Positions 37,324 to 46,768 of a stretch of 64,000 nt of DNA are shown one piece after another. The stretch spans positions 682,001-746,000 of the forward strand of contig CP152425.1 of NCBI GenBank assembly GCA_038960095.1. The letters are read 5' to 3'. The translations under genes and the position numbers were made by a program. The notes below the pieces were generated by a model. The model was given only the letters and a program-made list of their open reading frames with translations. It ran no database searches and had not been told where the DNA came from. Positions within the stretch are counted from its first letter, which is position 1; each line of letters starts with the position of its first letter. Source of the DNA: Symbiodolus clandestinus (GTDB taxonomy: Bacteria > Pseudomonadota > Gammaproteobacteria > Enterobacterales > G038960095).

Positions 37324-40300
37324 GAGACTCTTCAATGAATTCAGGGAGAGGTTGATGCTGGCTGGCCATTAGCGAGTAGATGACCGGCAACACAAATAGA
37401 GTAAATAGCGTTCCCAAAGAGAGCCCGGCTACCATACGATACCAATACTCAAGCGGGCAGCGGCCCCTGCGCCCGTAGAAAACAGCAATGGGATAGAGCC
37501 TGCTACCATCGCAGCTGTGGTCATAATAATTGGTCTAAGTCGCATCTTTGCCGCTAATAAAACGGCCTCTTGGCGGTTGATGCCTTGTGAAAGCTGCAGA
37601 GTTTTGGCTACCTCACCAATCAAAATGCCATGTTTACTAATCAATCCTACTAAGGTAATCAGTCCCACTTGCGAGTAGATGTTTAAACTAGAGGCCCCCC
37701 AAGCCATGGCAATAAAAGCGCCCGATAAGGCCAGTGGCACGGAAACCAAAATGACGCCGGGATCACGCCAGGATTCAAACTGCATCGCCAGCACTAAATA
37801 GATAACAATAATCGCTAGGGCAAAGGCAAAGTAGAGAAGATGGCCTTCCTGAATAAATTGGCGTGCTTCTCCAGTAAAATCAAAGCGATAGCCTTGAGGC
37901 AATTGCTTGTCTGCGAGTGCTTTAAACCAAGCAATCGCCTCTCCCATTGAAAATCCTGGCGCTGGGACCACACTAATGGTGGCTGAGTTCATCTGATTAA
38001 AATGTCTCAGTGCACGGGGTTTGCCAACAACTTCAGCTGTTATCAAAGCGCTGAGCGGAATCGCCCGCCCATCAGCAGCATTGACAAAATAGCGCTGCCA
38101 TGCGCTGGGATCCATTCGCTGTTGACGTTCGGTTTGGATGATCACTTCATAGGCTTGACCGTCGAGTTCAACTCGAGTCAGTGGACTATCTGTTACTAAG
38201 GTTGCTAAAGTTTGCCCAATAGCCTGCTGAGTCACACCATAGGAAGCTGCTCTGTCCTTATCGACACTCATCACTAGAGTCGGCGCGTCATACTGTAAAT
38301 CGAGCTGTGAGTAAACGAACTGTCGGTTTATTTGTACCTTGTCTAGCAGCCCTTGAGCTATCTGCTGTAGTGTCTCAAAGGGCTGAGCCGTCGTGATCAC
38401 AAACTGCAAAGGCAGTCCCAACGAACTGCCTGGTAGTTCCGGCAATGAAAAAGCTGTGATAGCAATTTCAGGGATTTTCTGTAATTGTGGGGTAATGCTG
38501 TCAATGACCGCTTTTTGTGAACGCTTGCGTTGCTCCCAGGGTGTCATTATCCCCATCCCAAAGGCTTGATTAGCCTCTGGCATCCCTGCAAAAATCTGTG
38601 AGAACACGACCTCGGGTTGCTGATCTAAGAGGGTATTGACCGATTGCATGGCTTGCTGGATAAAATCTAAATTGGCTGAGGCCGGAGCATTGCCTATCAG
38701 CAGTAACACTCCTCGGTCTTCGGCAGGTGCTAACTCTTGGGGTATCCAGCGCGCCAGCAGCGGCAGTGAAAGGAGTACCAGCAAGGCGAACAGCAGCACG
38801 GCTGGACGCTGGGCTAAGGTGGCTTTTAAAGCTCGCTCATAGCGATCAGATATCCATTGTAACGACTGCTGGGCTCGCTGCTCAAAGGTTGAAGGCTTAT
38901 GAATGGTTAGTAGCTGGCAACACATCACCGGTGATAAGGTTAGCGCAATCACTCCGGAGATGATTACTGCCCCTGACAGCGTTAGTGCAAACTCTTGAAA
39001 CAGTGCACCGGTTAACCCGTGCATAAAGGCAATTGGCGCATAGACAGCTGCCAGAGTAATCGTCATGGTAATAACGGGCAAAGCGATCTCCCGCGTACCG
39101 AAAATAGCAGCTCTAAAGGGGGTATGACCACTCTGAATCAAGCGTTCAATATTCTCCAAAACCACAATCGCATCATCAACCACCAAACCAATCGCCAAGA
39201 CCATCACCAATAAGGTCAACAGATTAATACTGAAGCCGAATAGTTGCATTAGCCAAAGCACCCCGAGCAGCGAGAGTGGAATAGTAACAATTGGGATCAC
39301 CACGGCACGCCAGCGGCCGAGAAACAGCAGGATCACGGCTAATACGATCACTGAAGCCTCAATTAAGGTTTTAATCACCTCACGGATGGCAGCATCGATG
39401 GGAGTGCTGGCATCATATAACAGGGTCATCTTGATCGCCGGCAATAGGGTTTTCTCTAGTGTGGGGAGCAACTGCCGGATCTCATGGGCGATAGTCATTG
39501 GATTGGCATTAGGCACGCTGTCAATACTGGCGATGACCGCTTCACTTCCGTTAGCTGAGACTCGGTAGCGATCATGGCTTTTATCTAGGGTAATTTCGGC
39601 AATGTCCTGTAAACGCACTAACTGCCCTTGGGGTGTCGCGACGACTAAAGTGCGTAATGCTTCCAGGCCGCTGATTTGGGTATTGGCGCTGCTGTAATAG
39701 CGGATCCACTGTCCCACCCACTCGCCAGTGGCTGATTGATAGTTATTGGCTTGCAGTTGAGCCACTACCTGATTTAGGGAAATCCCTAATACCCCCAGCT
39801 TTTGCGGATCGATCCATACGCGCAAGGCGTACTGCTGCCCACCCATTAAATTAACTTTGGAGATGCCATTGATCGCTAGCAGTTGTGGGCGGATCATTCG
39901 TTGTAGGTAATCGGTCATTTGACTGGAAGTGAGATCATTGCTAGTAAAACCTAAATAGATGATTGAGGTGGCATTGCTACTGGAACGCTCAATCGTTGGA
40001 TCTTCAGCGTCTTTGGGTAGCCGAGAGCGCACACTATTCACCTGAGATAGGATATCAGCTAAAGCAGCGTCGGCATCGCTATTCAGCTGCATATGTACCG
40101 TGATCATCGATGTTCCTGGCAAGCTTTGTGAGGTGAGATAGTCAACGTTATTAGCGTTAGCAACGGCTTGCTCTAAGGGTGAAGTAATGAAGCCTTGGAT
40201 CAATTCAGCACTGGCGCCATAATAACGGGTGGTTACTGTGATTACCGTATGGGTCAGCTGCGGATATTCCCGTACGGGGAGCTTATAAAAAGCTTGTAGG

Positions 40301-40383
40301 CCTAGAAGCGCTATGAGAAGACTAAATGCGCTGGCTAATACTGGACGGCGGATAAAATGGTCGCTCCACTGCATGATGGCCAC
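37310..40383 (-). pseudogene. RND multidrug efflux permease (AcrB/MexB-like), frameshifted near the C-terminus
   Basis: Proton-driven trimeric efflux permease. It reads intact for 984 residues: FIRRPVLASAFSLLIALLGL (TM1), SLPGTSMITVHM, TM4 proton-relay region GLVVDDAIVVLENIERLI with the DD pair (~res 405), GEARQFIQEGH and MTTAAMVAGSIPLLFSTGAGA. At 37429 a single-base deletion turns GTA ATG into GTA TGG TAG. Without it the frame would continue MVAGLSLGTLFTLFVLPVIY and stop at 37310-37312, giving ~1024 residues. So the last TM12 and C-tail are lost or made only by slippage. Follows its adaptor gene by 9 bp. Intact porter domains suggest the lesion is recent. Confidence 0.88.
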
Positions 40384-40392
40384 TTCTCCTAC

Positions 40393-41502
40393 CTAGAGTT
40401 TAGGTAATGGTTGTGAGGTCGAGGGTACGGACTCTTGCTCAATGATAGTCACACGGCTGCCATGGCTTAACCGCACCTGGCCTGCCGTGACCACCTGGTC
40501 ACCGGGCTGTAATCCTTCGAGCACCTGCACCCATCCATCACGACGCTCACCAACCTTTAGGGTCACTTGGCTAACTCGCTGAACGAACTGTTCATCACGG
40601 ATTAGCCGATAGGCCGTCTCACCATAGAGGGTAAAGGCGACTGCCATTTGTGGCAGCAGCAGCTGACTGCTGGTTGAGCCAGGAATACGGATGCGGGCTA
40701 ACATGCCGGGACGTAGCAGCGGGTTGTCGGCAGGAACATCAGCCTGTACTTCCAGTAATCCACTGTGTGGAGTAATTCGTGGCTCAAGGGCACAGATAAC
40801 TCCTGAAAACTGCTCCCCAGGGAGCGCATCAACCTGAATCGTAATCGGTTGTTGAAGCTTGATTTGGGTGATAGCCGTTTGTGGTACGGTAAAGCGTATT
40901 CGGAGCTTCGATAGATCCTGCACATTGACGATAGGGGTCCCTGGTGTTAAATATTGACCAAGCTGCACTTGATTCAGGCCAAGTACACCGGTAAAGGGGG
41001 CGATAATCTGCCGGCGACATAGAGACTCCTGAAGGCTTTTGATCTCAGCCATCAGCGTTTGGTAATCAGCTTGTGCTTGCTCGAACTGCTCTTTAGCGAT
41101 GGCACGTTGTCGATAGAGTCGCTGGCTGCGTTGGTAGTGGGTATGGATCGCCACTTGCTTAGCCTGAGCCACTTGTAATTGGGCTTGTTCAACCGCACTG
41201 TCTAACCGCAATAATTTTGTACCTGCCTGAACGGTTTCTCCAGCCGTAAACAGGATCTGCTGTACGGTGCCTGGCAGTTGATTCGCTAGGGTAACTCCTT
41301 GGTAGGCTTCCAGAAAACCCACACTCTCCAGCACCGATCGCCACTCACTGAGTTCAATGCGTTGAATGCTGACAGGATGGCTAGGTTCGGGTAAGTGTTG
41401 AATGGCCTTCGCAATCATTCGCTGCTTAAATGCATTAAGTCCAATCACCGAACCGAACAGCACGATAAACAGCAGCGACAGGTTGATGGACCACTTTTTC
41501 AT
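40393..41502 (-). CDS. RND efflux periplasmic adaptor (membrane fusion protein)
   Basis: AcrA/MexA-type adaptor linking the permease to an outer-membrane channel. 369 residues. N-terminal anchor LSLLFIVLFGSVIGLNAF without a clear lipobox, lipoyl half-motifs (GTVQQILFTAGETVQAGTKL, IIAPFTGVLGLNQVQLGQYL), an alpha-hairpin of Q/A-rich coiled coil between them (~100-155), beta-barrel (PITIQVDALPGEQFSGVI) and membrane-proximal domain ending PGDQVVTAGQVRLSHGSRVTI. First gene of the pump operon; no outer-membrane channel gene adjacent. Confidence 0.9.
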   Translation of the reverse strand: MKKWSINLSLLFIVLFGSVIGLNAFKQRMIAKAIQHLPEPSHPVSIQRIELSEWRSVLESVGFLEAYQGVTLANQLPGTVQQILFTAGETVQAGTKLLRLDSAVEQAQLQVAQAKQVAIHTHYQRSQRLYRQRAIAKEQFEQAQADYQTLMAEIKSLQESLCRRQIIAPFTGVLGLNQVQLGQYLTPGTPIVNVQDLSKLRIRFTVPQTAITQIKLQQPITIQVDALPGEQFSGVICALEPRITPHSGLLEVQADVPADNPLLRPGMLARIRIPGSTSSQLLLPQMAVAFTLYGETAYRLIRDEQFVQRVSQVTLKVGERRDGWVQVLEGLQPGDQVVTAGQVRLSHGSRVTIIEQESVPSTSQPLPKL

Positions 41503-41801
41503 CCGGTAAACTCCTTAAACCAATCCTTGGGTTGAGCGGGTTGTTGAAGTCGGCAAACCGGAGGCTAATAGCTGCCAGTTATCAGATTGCCAACGTCAGA
41601 TACTGGAGAACTCAGCCTAGGTAACCCAAGCACCTTTAAAACCTGTTACCTGACTGCTGAAACTTATTAAAAAATGACAGCTTCATTATTCTCTAGGCAT
41701 CTGCTTAAGGTTGCCAAAGAGAATTTTTAGAGTACTGCTTTTATAAGATTGATTGGCTATTATTAGAGTGTGCAGTGGGTTCAGGATGTTTTAGTAGTGG
41801 C
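41503..41801. other. Intergenic region upstream of the efflux adaptor
   Basis: About 300 bp with no gene. It should contain the pump operon promoter, read leftward, and ends at the IS1 fragment. No TetR-type regulator gene is present, in contrast to the usual acrR arrangement. I see no convincing operator. Confidence 0.35.
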
Positions 41802-42065
41802 TCATATTGACTGATGGTGAAATTTATCGAGGTAAGCACCCATCACTTTTTCATGGATCTCTATTGCCTTGGAAAAGCAGATAGTTCTCCTAGCTAAACG
41901 CTTGATCCATGTCCGTAGGGTTAAGTTATGACGTTCAATACGCTGAGTAAAAATTTTACCCACAAGCTGTTTTGATTTAGGAAGTAACGGTAGATAGTTG
42001 GGCCAACCGTCAGTAGTAAACCTGCCGATAGTAAACTTTTGAAGCCGTTTCAGTAAGTTGCTCAA
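41802..42065 (-). pseudogene. IS1-family transposase, C-terminal fragment
   Basis: 87 codons with the InsB C-terminal pattern: TDGWPNYLPLLPKSKQLVGK, FTQRIERHNLTLRTWIKRLA, RRTICFSKAIEIHEKVMGAYL. The N-terminal half, including the first DDE aspartate region and InsA, is missing. It abuts the IS110 fragment head to head. Confidence 0.85.
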
Positions 42066-42101
42066 AGTACCCAGCGTTGTAACGATAGTTCAGTTGGAAA
42101 T

Positions 42102-42317
42102 ATGGCAGTTAGGCCAGAAACACGTATTCGCATGGGTGATGCCCTGGCAGCTATAACCTGTAATGCAGTAGTGAAAGCTCAGAGGGAACGCTTAGTATCA
42201 CGCCATAAAGGTGGCAAGATTGGCATCTGTGCGGCCATGCGTAAGTTACTACAACAGGCCTATGGCGTACTGAAATCTGGGATGCCCTTTGATGAAAAAA
42301 TAGTGCTTGCATCGTGA
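42102..42317 (+). pseudogene. IS110-family transposase, C-terminal fragment
   Basis: 71 codons reading AVVKAQRERLVSRHKGGKIG, CAAMRKLLQQAYGVLKSGMPF, the end of the transposase_20 (IS116/IS110/IS902) domain. No upstream DEDD catalytic domain remains. The ATG is fortuitous; the true reading frame came from the left and was cut by the rearrangement with the IS1 fragment. Confidence 0.8.
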
Positions 42318-42445
42318 CAAGTAAGACGGTATCTACTCACCCACTACCCCAAATTAAAATGCATTGGTAATTCAGCTATAGATGCATTTGTGTAAACCTT
42401 AATAAAATAGTTGAAATATGGCTCATTAGTGGACGCTGTTCCAGA

Positions 42446-43936
42446 CTAGTATGATTTTGCATATAAGGCCCAAACAGAGGTTTCCTTCCCAGTAAACAGG
42501 CAGTATGCGGACTCAGTAGGTTGTTGCAATGGAATACAACGTACAGTGACGCCCAACTCTTTTATCTTTTCTTCTACCTTTTCATCCTCAACAAATGGAG
42601 CAAGGACAAAGCTGTTCATTTTGTTATTTTTCTCAAAGTGGCTATTGAACTCATCAAGTTTGGTTAATTTTTTAGTGTTTGTGGAAAGTAAACTTCTTGC
42701 TTTATTCAGCATTGATCGCTGAATATCAAGCATAATGCGTGAAATGCCCTTAACAAACTCTTCAACTTCAAGTTGAATAGTATCTTTTATATTATTCCTA
42801 CAAGAAAAAGAAACAATATTTTTCTCCAGCTCTTTTATCCCAATTTCTACGCGTATAGGGACACCATGTTTAATATGATACCACTTTTTCTCACCACCAT
42901 TCATTTCCCGTTTATCGACGCTGGTTCTGATCATCTGCCCTTTAATTTTCTTACGCGAGATCTTATTTTTCAGGATCTCGCAGTAAGCGTGTATAGCTTC
43001 GGCATCCTCTGCTCGGTGCACAATTGGGGTGATAACTACCTGAGTTGGGGCTAGTAGTGGAGGGATCACCAACCCGTCATCGTCGCCATGGATCATGATC
43101 ATTGCCCCAATTAACCGTGTAGAAACGCCCCACGAGGTGGTCCAAGCAAATTCACTCACTCCATTTTTATTAAGGAATCTGATATTTGATGCTTTGGAGA
43201 AATTTTGCCCTAGGAAGTGCGATGTCCCAGCTTGTAATGCCTTACCATCCTGCATCATCGCTTCGATAGTATAGGTGCTGACAGCTCCGGGAAATCTTTC
43301 CCAGGCGCACTTTTCGCCCTTGATAACCGGCATCGCCAGATATTCGACACTGAAACGTTCATAGATGTCAAGGATAAGCTTTGTTTCTTCCATGGCTTCT
43401 TCTTTCGAAGCGTGAACAGTATGGCCCTCCTGCCAGAGAAACTCCGAAGTGCGTAAAAAAACTCTAGGCCGCATTTCCCAACGAACTACGTTAGCCCACT
43501 GGTTGATGAGCAGAGGTAGATCCCGGTAACTTTGAACCCATCCTGAAAACGATGCACCGATAAGAGTCTCGCTAGTCGGCCTTATGATCAGTGGCTCCTC
43601 GAGATCTCCTGAGGGGAATAGTTTGCCATCAGCTGTTTGCTCTAGACGGTGATGAGTTACAACTGCACACTCCTTGGCAAATCCATCCACATGGTCTGCT
43701 TCTTTTTGAAGGAAAGATAAGGGGATCAACAGGGGAAAATATGCATTTACATGCCCAGTCTCTTTGAATCTCTGATCAAGTTCACGCTGGATATTTTCCC
43801 AAATACCATAACCACAAGGGCGGATAACCATGCAACCTCTGACTGGAGAGTTTTCCGCCAGATCGGCGTGCATAATTACTTGTTGATACCATTCAGCAAA
43901 GTTTTCGCTGCGCTTGGGACTTATCGCATTCTTCAT
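42446..43936 (-). CDS. proS: Prolyl-tRNA synthetase, archaeal/eukaryotic type
   Basis: Class II synthetase of the short form lacking the bacterial INS editing domain: 496 residues versus ~570 for enterobacterial ProRS. Motifs: FAEWYQQVIMHADLAENSPV (~14), motif 1 YGIWENIQRELDQRFKETGH, NAYFPLLIPLSFL, RPTSET (~118), motif 2 NQWANVVRWEMRPRVFLRTS with EFLWQEGHT (~150-172), TSHFLGQNFS, motif 3 STRLIGAMIMIHGDDDGLVI (~273-292). The anticodon domain follows and the C-terminal extension ends in the conserved terminal Tyr, with only part of the usual zinc cysteines (VRCIP, YCLF). An AGG precedes ATG 43936. It could be the sole ProRS, acquired laterally, or a second resistant copy linked to the nearby island. 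Confidence 0.92.
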   Translation of the reverse strand: MKNAISPKRSENFAEWYQQVIMHADLAENSPVRGCMVIRPCGYGIWENIQRELDQRFKETGHVNAYFPLLIPLSFLQKEADHVDGFAKECAVVTHHRLEQTADGKLFPSGDLEEPLIIRPTSETLIGASFSGWVQSYRDLPLLINQWANVVRWEMRPRVFLRTSEFLWQEGHTVHASKEEAMEETKLILDIYERFSVEYLAMPVIKGEKCAWERFPGAVSTYTIEAMMQDGKALQAGTSHFLGQNFSKASNIRFLNKNGVSEFAWTTSWGVSTRLIGAMIMIHGDDDGLVIPPLLAPTQVVITPIVHRAEDAEAIHAYCEILKNKISRKKIKGQMIRTSVDKREMNGGEKKWYHIKHGVPIRVEIGIKELEKNIVSFSCRNNIKDTIQLEVEEFVKGISRIMLDIQRSMLNKARSLLSTNTKKLTKLDEFNSHFEKNNKMNSFVLAPFVEDEKVEEKIKELGVTVRCIPLQQPTESAYCLFTGKETSVWALYAKSY

Positions 43937-44004
43937 AAAACCTCTTAATTAGGGTTTTAGGTGAAAGGAAGTCTGACTCCCAATTCGGAACAGGCATCCA
44001 AAGA

Positions 44005-44366
44005 CTATTCTATGGCAGTCGCGCACGTAACCATTGAATCAGTGTGGCTGATCGACCCAAGCCATCCGATAGGCCACAAAGGTTGGCGGTGCGCACCGCT
44101 AGGGATCTGAATAAGGTTCAAACCTTGCTCCGTAAACAATAGCCGACTCAAATAGCGCCCGGCCAAATATTCTGCCTGACGCTTGGGAACCGCCGTGCCA
44201 ATCCAATAGTGTACGGGCAATAAGTGCCCGATTGCGCAAAAAGATTGTTGTGATAATGGGCTAACTCATAGCCCGCGCGCAACGAATAAACACCCCTGGA
44301 GGCTCCCAGTGTCACCGTATCAATGTATGTAAAGAAACTACCCAGAAAGAAGCATCTCACAGACAA
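44005..44366 (-). pseudogene. Relic of an EntD/Sfp-type 4'-phosphopantetheinyl transferase
   Basis: Two overlapping minus-strand frames (44148-44366 and 44005-44220) together read YELAHYHNNLFAQSGTYCP, then KRQAEYLAGRYLSRLL, a GAHRQPLWP block and GSISHTDSMVTCATAI. These are the N-terminal signatures of EntD-type enzymes, which activate carrier proteins of NRPS/PKS or siderophore synthetases. A frameshift near 44200 joins them, and the catalytic C-terminal half (GIDIE and beyond) is missing. Confidence 0.75.
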
Positions 44367-44555
44367 GAAAGTTGTTGAAAATTCTATATGGGAACCTCCT
44401 GATTGCCAAGGTTTTTCTGTTCTTCATGCTCCCCAAGCACTGATCCTGCTACCTTTTAACAGACACATCGAAGAGGGCACTAGATGGAAAAGGATCATGA
44501 TAGTGAATCGCCCCGGGTTTCCTGGAGACTCTATTTTTTCCTTATGAGAGAATTG

Positions 44556-44995
44556 GAGTTTATGGGAACGAAAAAAAGACCAGCAAAAAGATGGTATTGG
44601 AGCACGAGGGTAATTATGCAAATCGCCGGGCAGCAATCTACTCTATTGTAGGGAAAATAGGCTGCCATCCTAAAACACTCCGTATCTGGCTACATCAAGC
44701 TGAGAGAGACCGAGGTTTGCGACCTGGCCCAACCTCAGAAGAGTAAGCGCGTATCAAAGCCTTGGAAAGAGAGCTCCGTCAGGCTAATGAGATCCTGTGT
44801 AAGGCCAGCGCTTATTTTGCACAGGCGGAGCTCGACCGCCATCGCCGACTATGAAGGTATTTATTGATGAGCATCGTGGGATTTATGGGGTCGAGCCAAT
44901 CTGTAAAGTACTACCGATTGCCCCATCAACTTATATTTGTATGTGAGCAGGCAGAGCGCCCTCTATCAAAACCGGTAATGCTCTTCTTTTCGAGC
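44556..44995 (+). pseudogene. IS3-family element relic (orfA and start of orfB)
   Basis: A frame from about 44589 reads KMVLEHEGNYANRRAAIYSI, then KIGCHPKTLRIWLHQAERDR and, past an internal TAA, ARIKALERELRQANEILCKA, SAYFAQAELDRHRR: a typical OrfA of the IS3 family. A second stop is followed by the first ~25 residues of OrfB (GVEPICKVLPIAPSTY-like, here frameshifted). The integrase core is missing. Confidence 0.8.
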
Positions 44996-45048
44996 TTTAA
45001 TGTCAGATTATGTCGTGACTAATACAACTGAGTGGGTCTATTTCGGTA

Positions 45049-45419
45049 TCAGTGATCGAAGCTCTGGTTCACCAGACGCACCTTTCCTAAAGGATGGCCA
45101 TAATACCAAAGAGCAGCTTGCCCTTTTCGAAGAGCTCTCATAACCTCGATCCCCTTGATGGTAGCATAAGCAGTTTTCAAGGATTTAAACCCTAGCATAG
45201 GCTGGATAATTCGCTTTAACTTGCCATGGTCACACTCCATGATATTGTTTAAATACTTCACTTGTCGATGTTTAACCTCATCGAACACTTACCTTGTTTT
45301 TTCAATTCGGCAATCGCTACTGTATAAGAGGCGGTCTTATCGGTATTGAGCGTATGCGGCATTTGCCAAGATTTTAACTCCCCCTAAGGGCTTTACCTAA
45401 AAACCGAGTCGCGGCGAAA
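45049..45419 (-). pseudogene. IS6-family (IS26-like) transposase relic
   Basis: Pieces in three frames: TRFLGKALRG (to ~45384), then ELKSWQMPHTLNTDKTASYT and VAIAELKKQGK, then EVKHRQVKYLNNIMECDHGK, GFKSLKTAYATIKGIEVMRA, LRKGQAALWYYG to 45049. They align in order with the second half of IS26 transposase, with at least two frameshifts. The N-terminal half was replaced by a ParE-like fragment at about 45419. Confidence 0.85.
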
Positions 45420-45532
45420 GCATTGCTAAAAAGCATATCCATCCACGTTGCTGCCTGTGGATTGTCTCTAGCAATGTAGTCCCATATAGCCGCACAATCT
45501 TGTTCTGCCTCTGGCGTCCAGATGACTTTCAT
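45374..45532 (-). pseudogene. ParE/RelE-type toxin N-terminus fused to IS6 sequence
   Basis: A 52-residue frame starting MKVIWTPEAEQDCAAIWDYI and continuing ARDNPQAATWMDMLFS matches the first ~35 residues of ParE-superfamily toxins. It then switches to AATRFLGKALRG from an IS6 transposase and stops. The catalytic C-terminal strands are gone, so it cannot be a working toxin. Confidence 0.75.
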
Positions 45533-45534
45533 GC

Positions 45535-45618
45535 TTAGCTAGCCGTTTTGGTGCGTTTGGCAGAAAAAGTTTCTTCAACTTCATCATTCGATCGGCGCGA
45601 TCCTGCATGCATTGACAT
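45535..45618 (-). pseudogene. Probable antitoxin C-terminal remnant upstream of the toxin relic
   Basis: A short frame (27 residues, SRRSNDEVEETFSAKRTKTA near its end) stops 2 bp before the ParE-like ATG, the spacing expected for an antitoxin-toxin pair. Upstream sequence is no longer recognisable. Assignment rests mostly on position. Confidence 0.4.
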
Positions 45619-45724
45619 TCTAGCGATCTCGACCTTCCTGTGCAGCCAATTGGGATTGCAGTTTGTGCATACGGAGGGGTAGCTTCGGCTGGAACAGCAT
45701 TGGTTTGGTTTATGCTTAATTAAT

Positions 45725-46114
45725 TTAAATTTTTAAAATGATCAAACTGTAAGTTTTAAGTTTGGTCATCAACGAGACTGTAGTCATAAGTTTATTTTTT
45801 AATTTTAAAAAACATAATTTATTTTTTATATAGTCTTTTATCAGTAGTAAAATATGAAAAACCATCATTATTGTATGAGCAAAGTATCCAAACTTTTCTC
45901 TATTTTCTACTTTCATGAACTTTCCTAAGAAAGGGACGATTATTAATGAAAAAACCGCATATCCTATAACAAGAGTTATTGGTATACTCAATTCAAGTTT
46001 TATTGCTAAAATAACTGCGGATATCCAAATGATTATAGTGAATAAAAAATAAAAGAATAATTTATGTAGTTTTATGATCTCAATAATCATTGATATGGTT
46101 TTTATTTTTTTCAT
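45725..46114 (-). CDS. Small AT-rich integral membrane protein, unknown
   Basis: 129 residues with three hydrophobic segments (LFFYFLFTIIIWISAVILAI, PITLVIGYAVFSLIIVPFLG and YFAHTIMMVFHILLLI), separated by short Lys-rich loops, and a basic C-terminal tail. Composition is much more AT-rich than nearby housekeeping genes. An AGAGAG Shine-Dalgarno-like sequence precedes the ATG. It lies between IS relics and may be an unrelated passenger. I do not recognise the family. Confidence 0.5.
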   Translation of the reverse strand: MKKIKTISMIIEIIKLHKLFFYFLFTIIIWISAVILAIKLELSIPITLVIGYAVFSLIIVPFLGKFMKVENREKFGYFAHTIMMVFHILLLIKDYIKNKLCFLKLKNKLMTTVSLMTKLKTYSLIILKI

Positions 46115-46342
46115 GACTTTCTCTCTTAACAGATTCTTAACTTACTAATATTATTGACTATCACGTAAATACTTCAATGGTTTTTTAAAACAAGCGCTAG
46201 CTTTTAGTCTAGGTCAGTCTAGTTAGTTTATACCCAGTTTATACAAATATCATTGATTTTTTTTAAAGCAAGAACCAGCCTTCATCGTTCTGAGTCTTTT
46301 GTTTTTAACTTTTCGGTAAGACTCAATTTTATAATTCTATCA

Positions 46343-46605
46343 TCAGTCATTTTGGGACACTACCTTATTTTCATGGCCGAAATCTTCAATACTTTGCCAA
46401 ACTTCACAACCACTTAACACTGCACACAATATCATCATCAAAATATCTGTTAATTTGTATAATTTATTACGGGAGCTACAACGCGGATCAGTTAATCGTG
46501 CAAAATAGGGAAGGGGGTCCGGTAACATCACGCTCTCTCCTTAGAAAGATCCTTTTTACCTCATTCGCCCAATAGTTACAAAAAATCTATAGTGCGATTG
46601 CCCTG
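46343..46605 (-). mobile_element. ISAs1-family element relic (terminal repeat and transposase N-terminus)
   Basis: 46343-46531 encodes PLPYFARLTDPRCSSRNKLY, KLTDILMMILCAVLSGCEVW and QSIEDFGHEN, the N-terminal DDE_Tnp_1-associated domain of ISAs1 transposases, then stops. A GGAGAGAG site precedes its ATG. 46576-46605 (reading leftward CAGGGCAATCGCACTATAG) is the terminal inverted repeat, duplicated alone at 37247-37276. The rest of the element is deleted. Confidence 0.8.
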
Positions 46606-46706
46606 TCACCGGTGGTGGATTATTTGTCGGAGCGGTGACCGGTGGTGTATTATATGGGGTTATTGTGAAGCCCATGGACAGCAGCCCCGTTTTTGGCAGC
46701 TACTGA
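46605..46706 (+). pseudogene. C-terminal fragment of an unidentified glycine-rich membrane protein
   Basis: An open frame entering from the ISAs1 terminus reads VTGGGLFVGAVTGGVLYGVI followed by VKPMDSSPVFGS and a stop. Its glycine-zipper hydrophobic character looks like the end of a real membrane protein cut off by the IS insertion. No family recognised. Confidence 0.4.
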
Positions 46707-46768
46707 TTATAACAGGGTCTCTGAATGGGTCCACTACCGTTTCTCTATCGAGTCACTGAACAATTAAC

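Noticed and set aside
45374..45618. Functional toxin-antitoxin module
   Set aside because: The toxin is cut after ~35 residues and fused to IS6 sequence, and the antitoxin is reduced to a short tail.
46605..46660. Short direct repeat (ACCGGTGGTG units) as a tandem-repeat or CRISPR-like array
   Set aside because: Only two units, in one reading frame of a glycine-rich membrane segment; better explained as coding sequence of a truncated gene.
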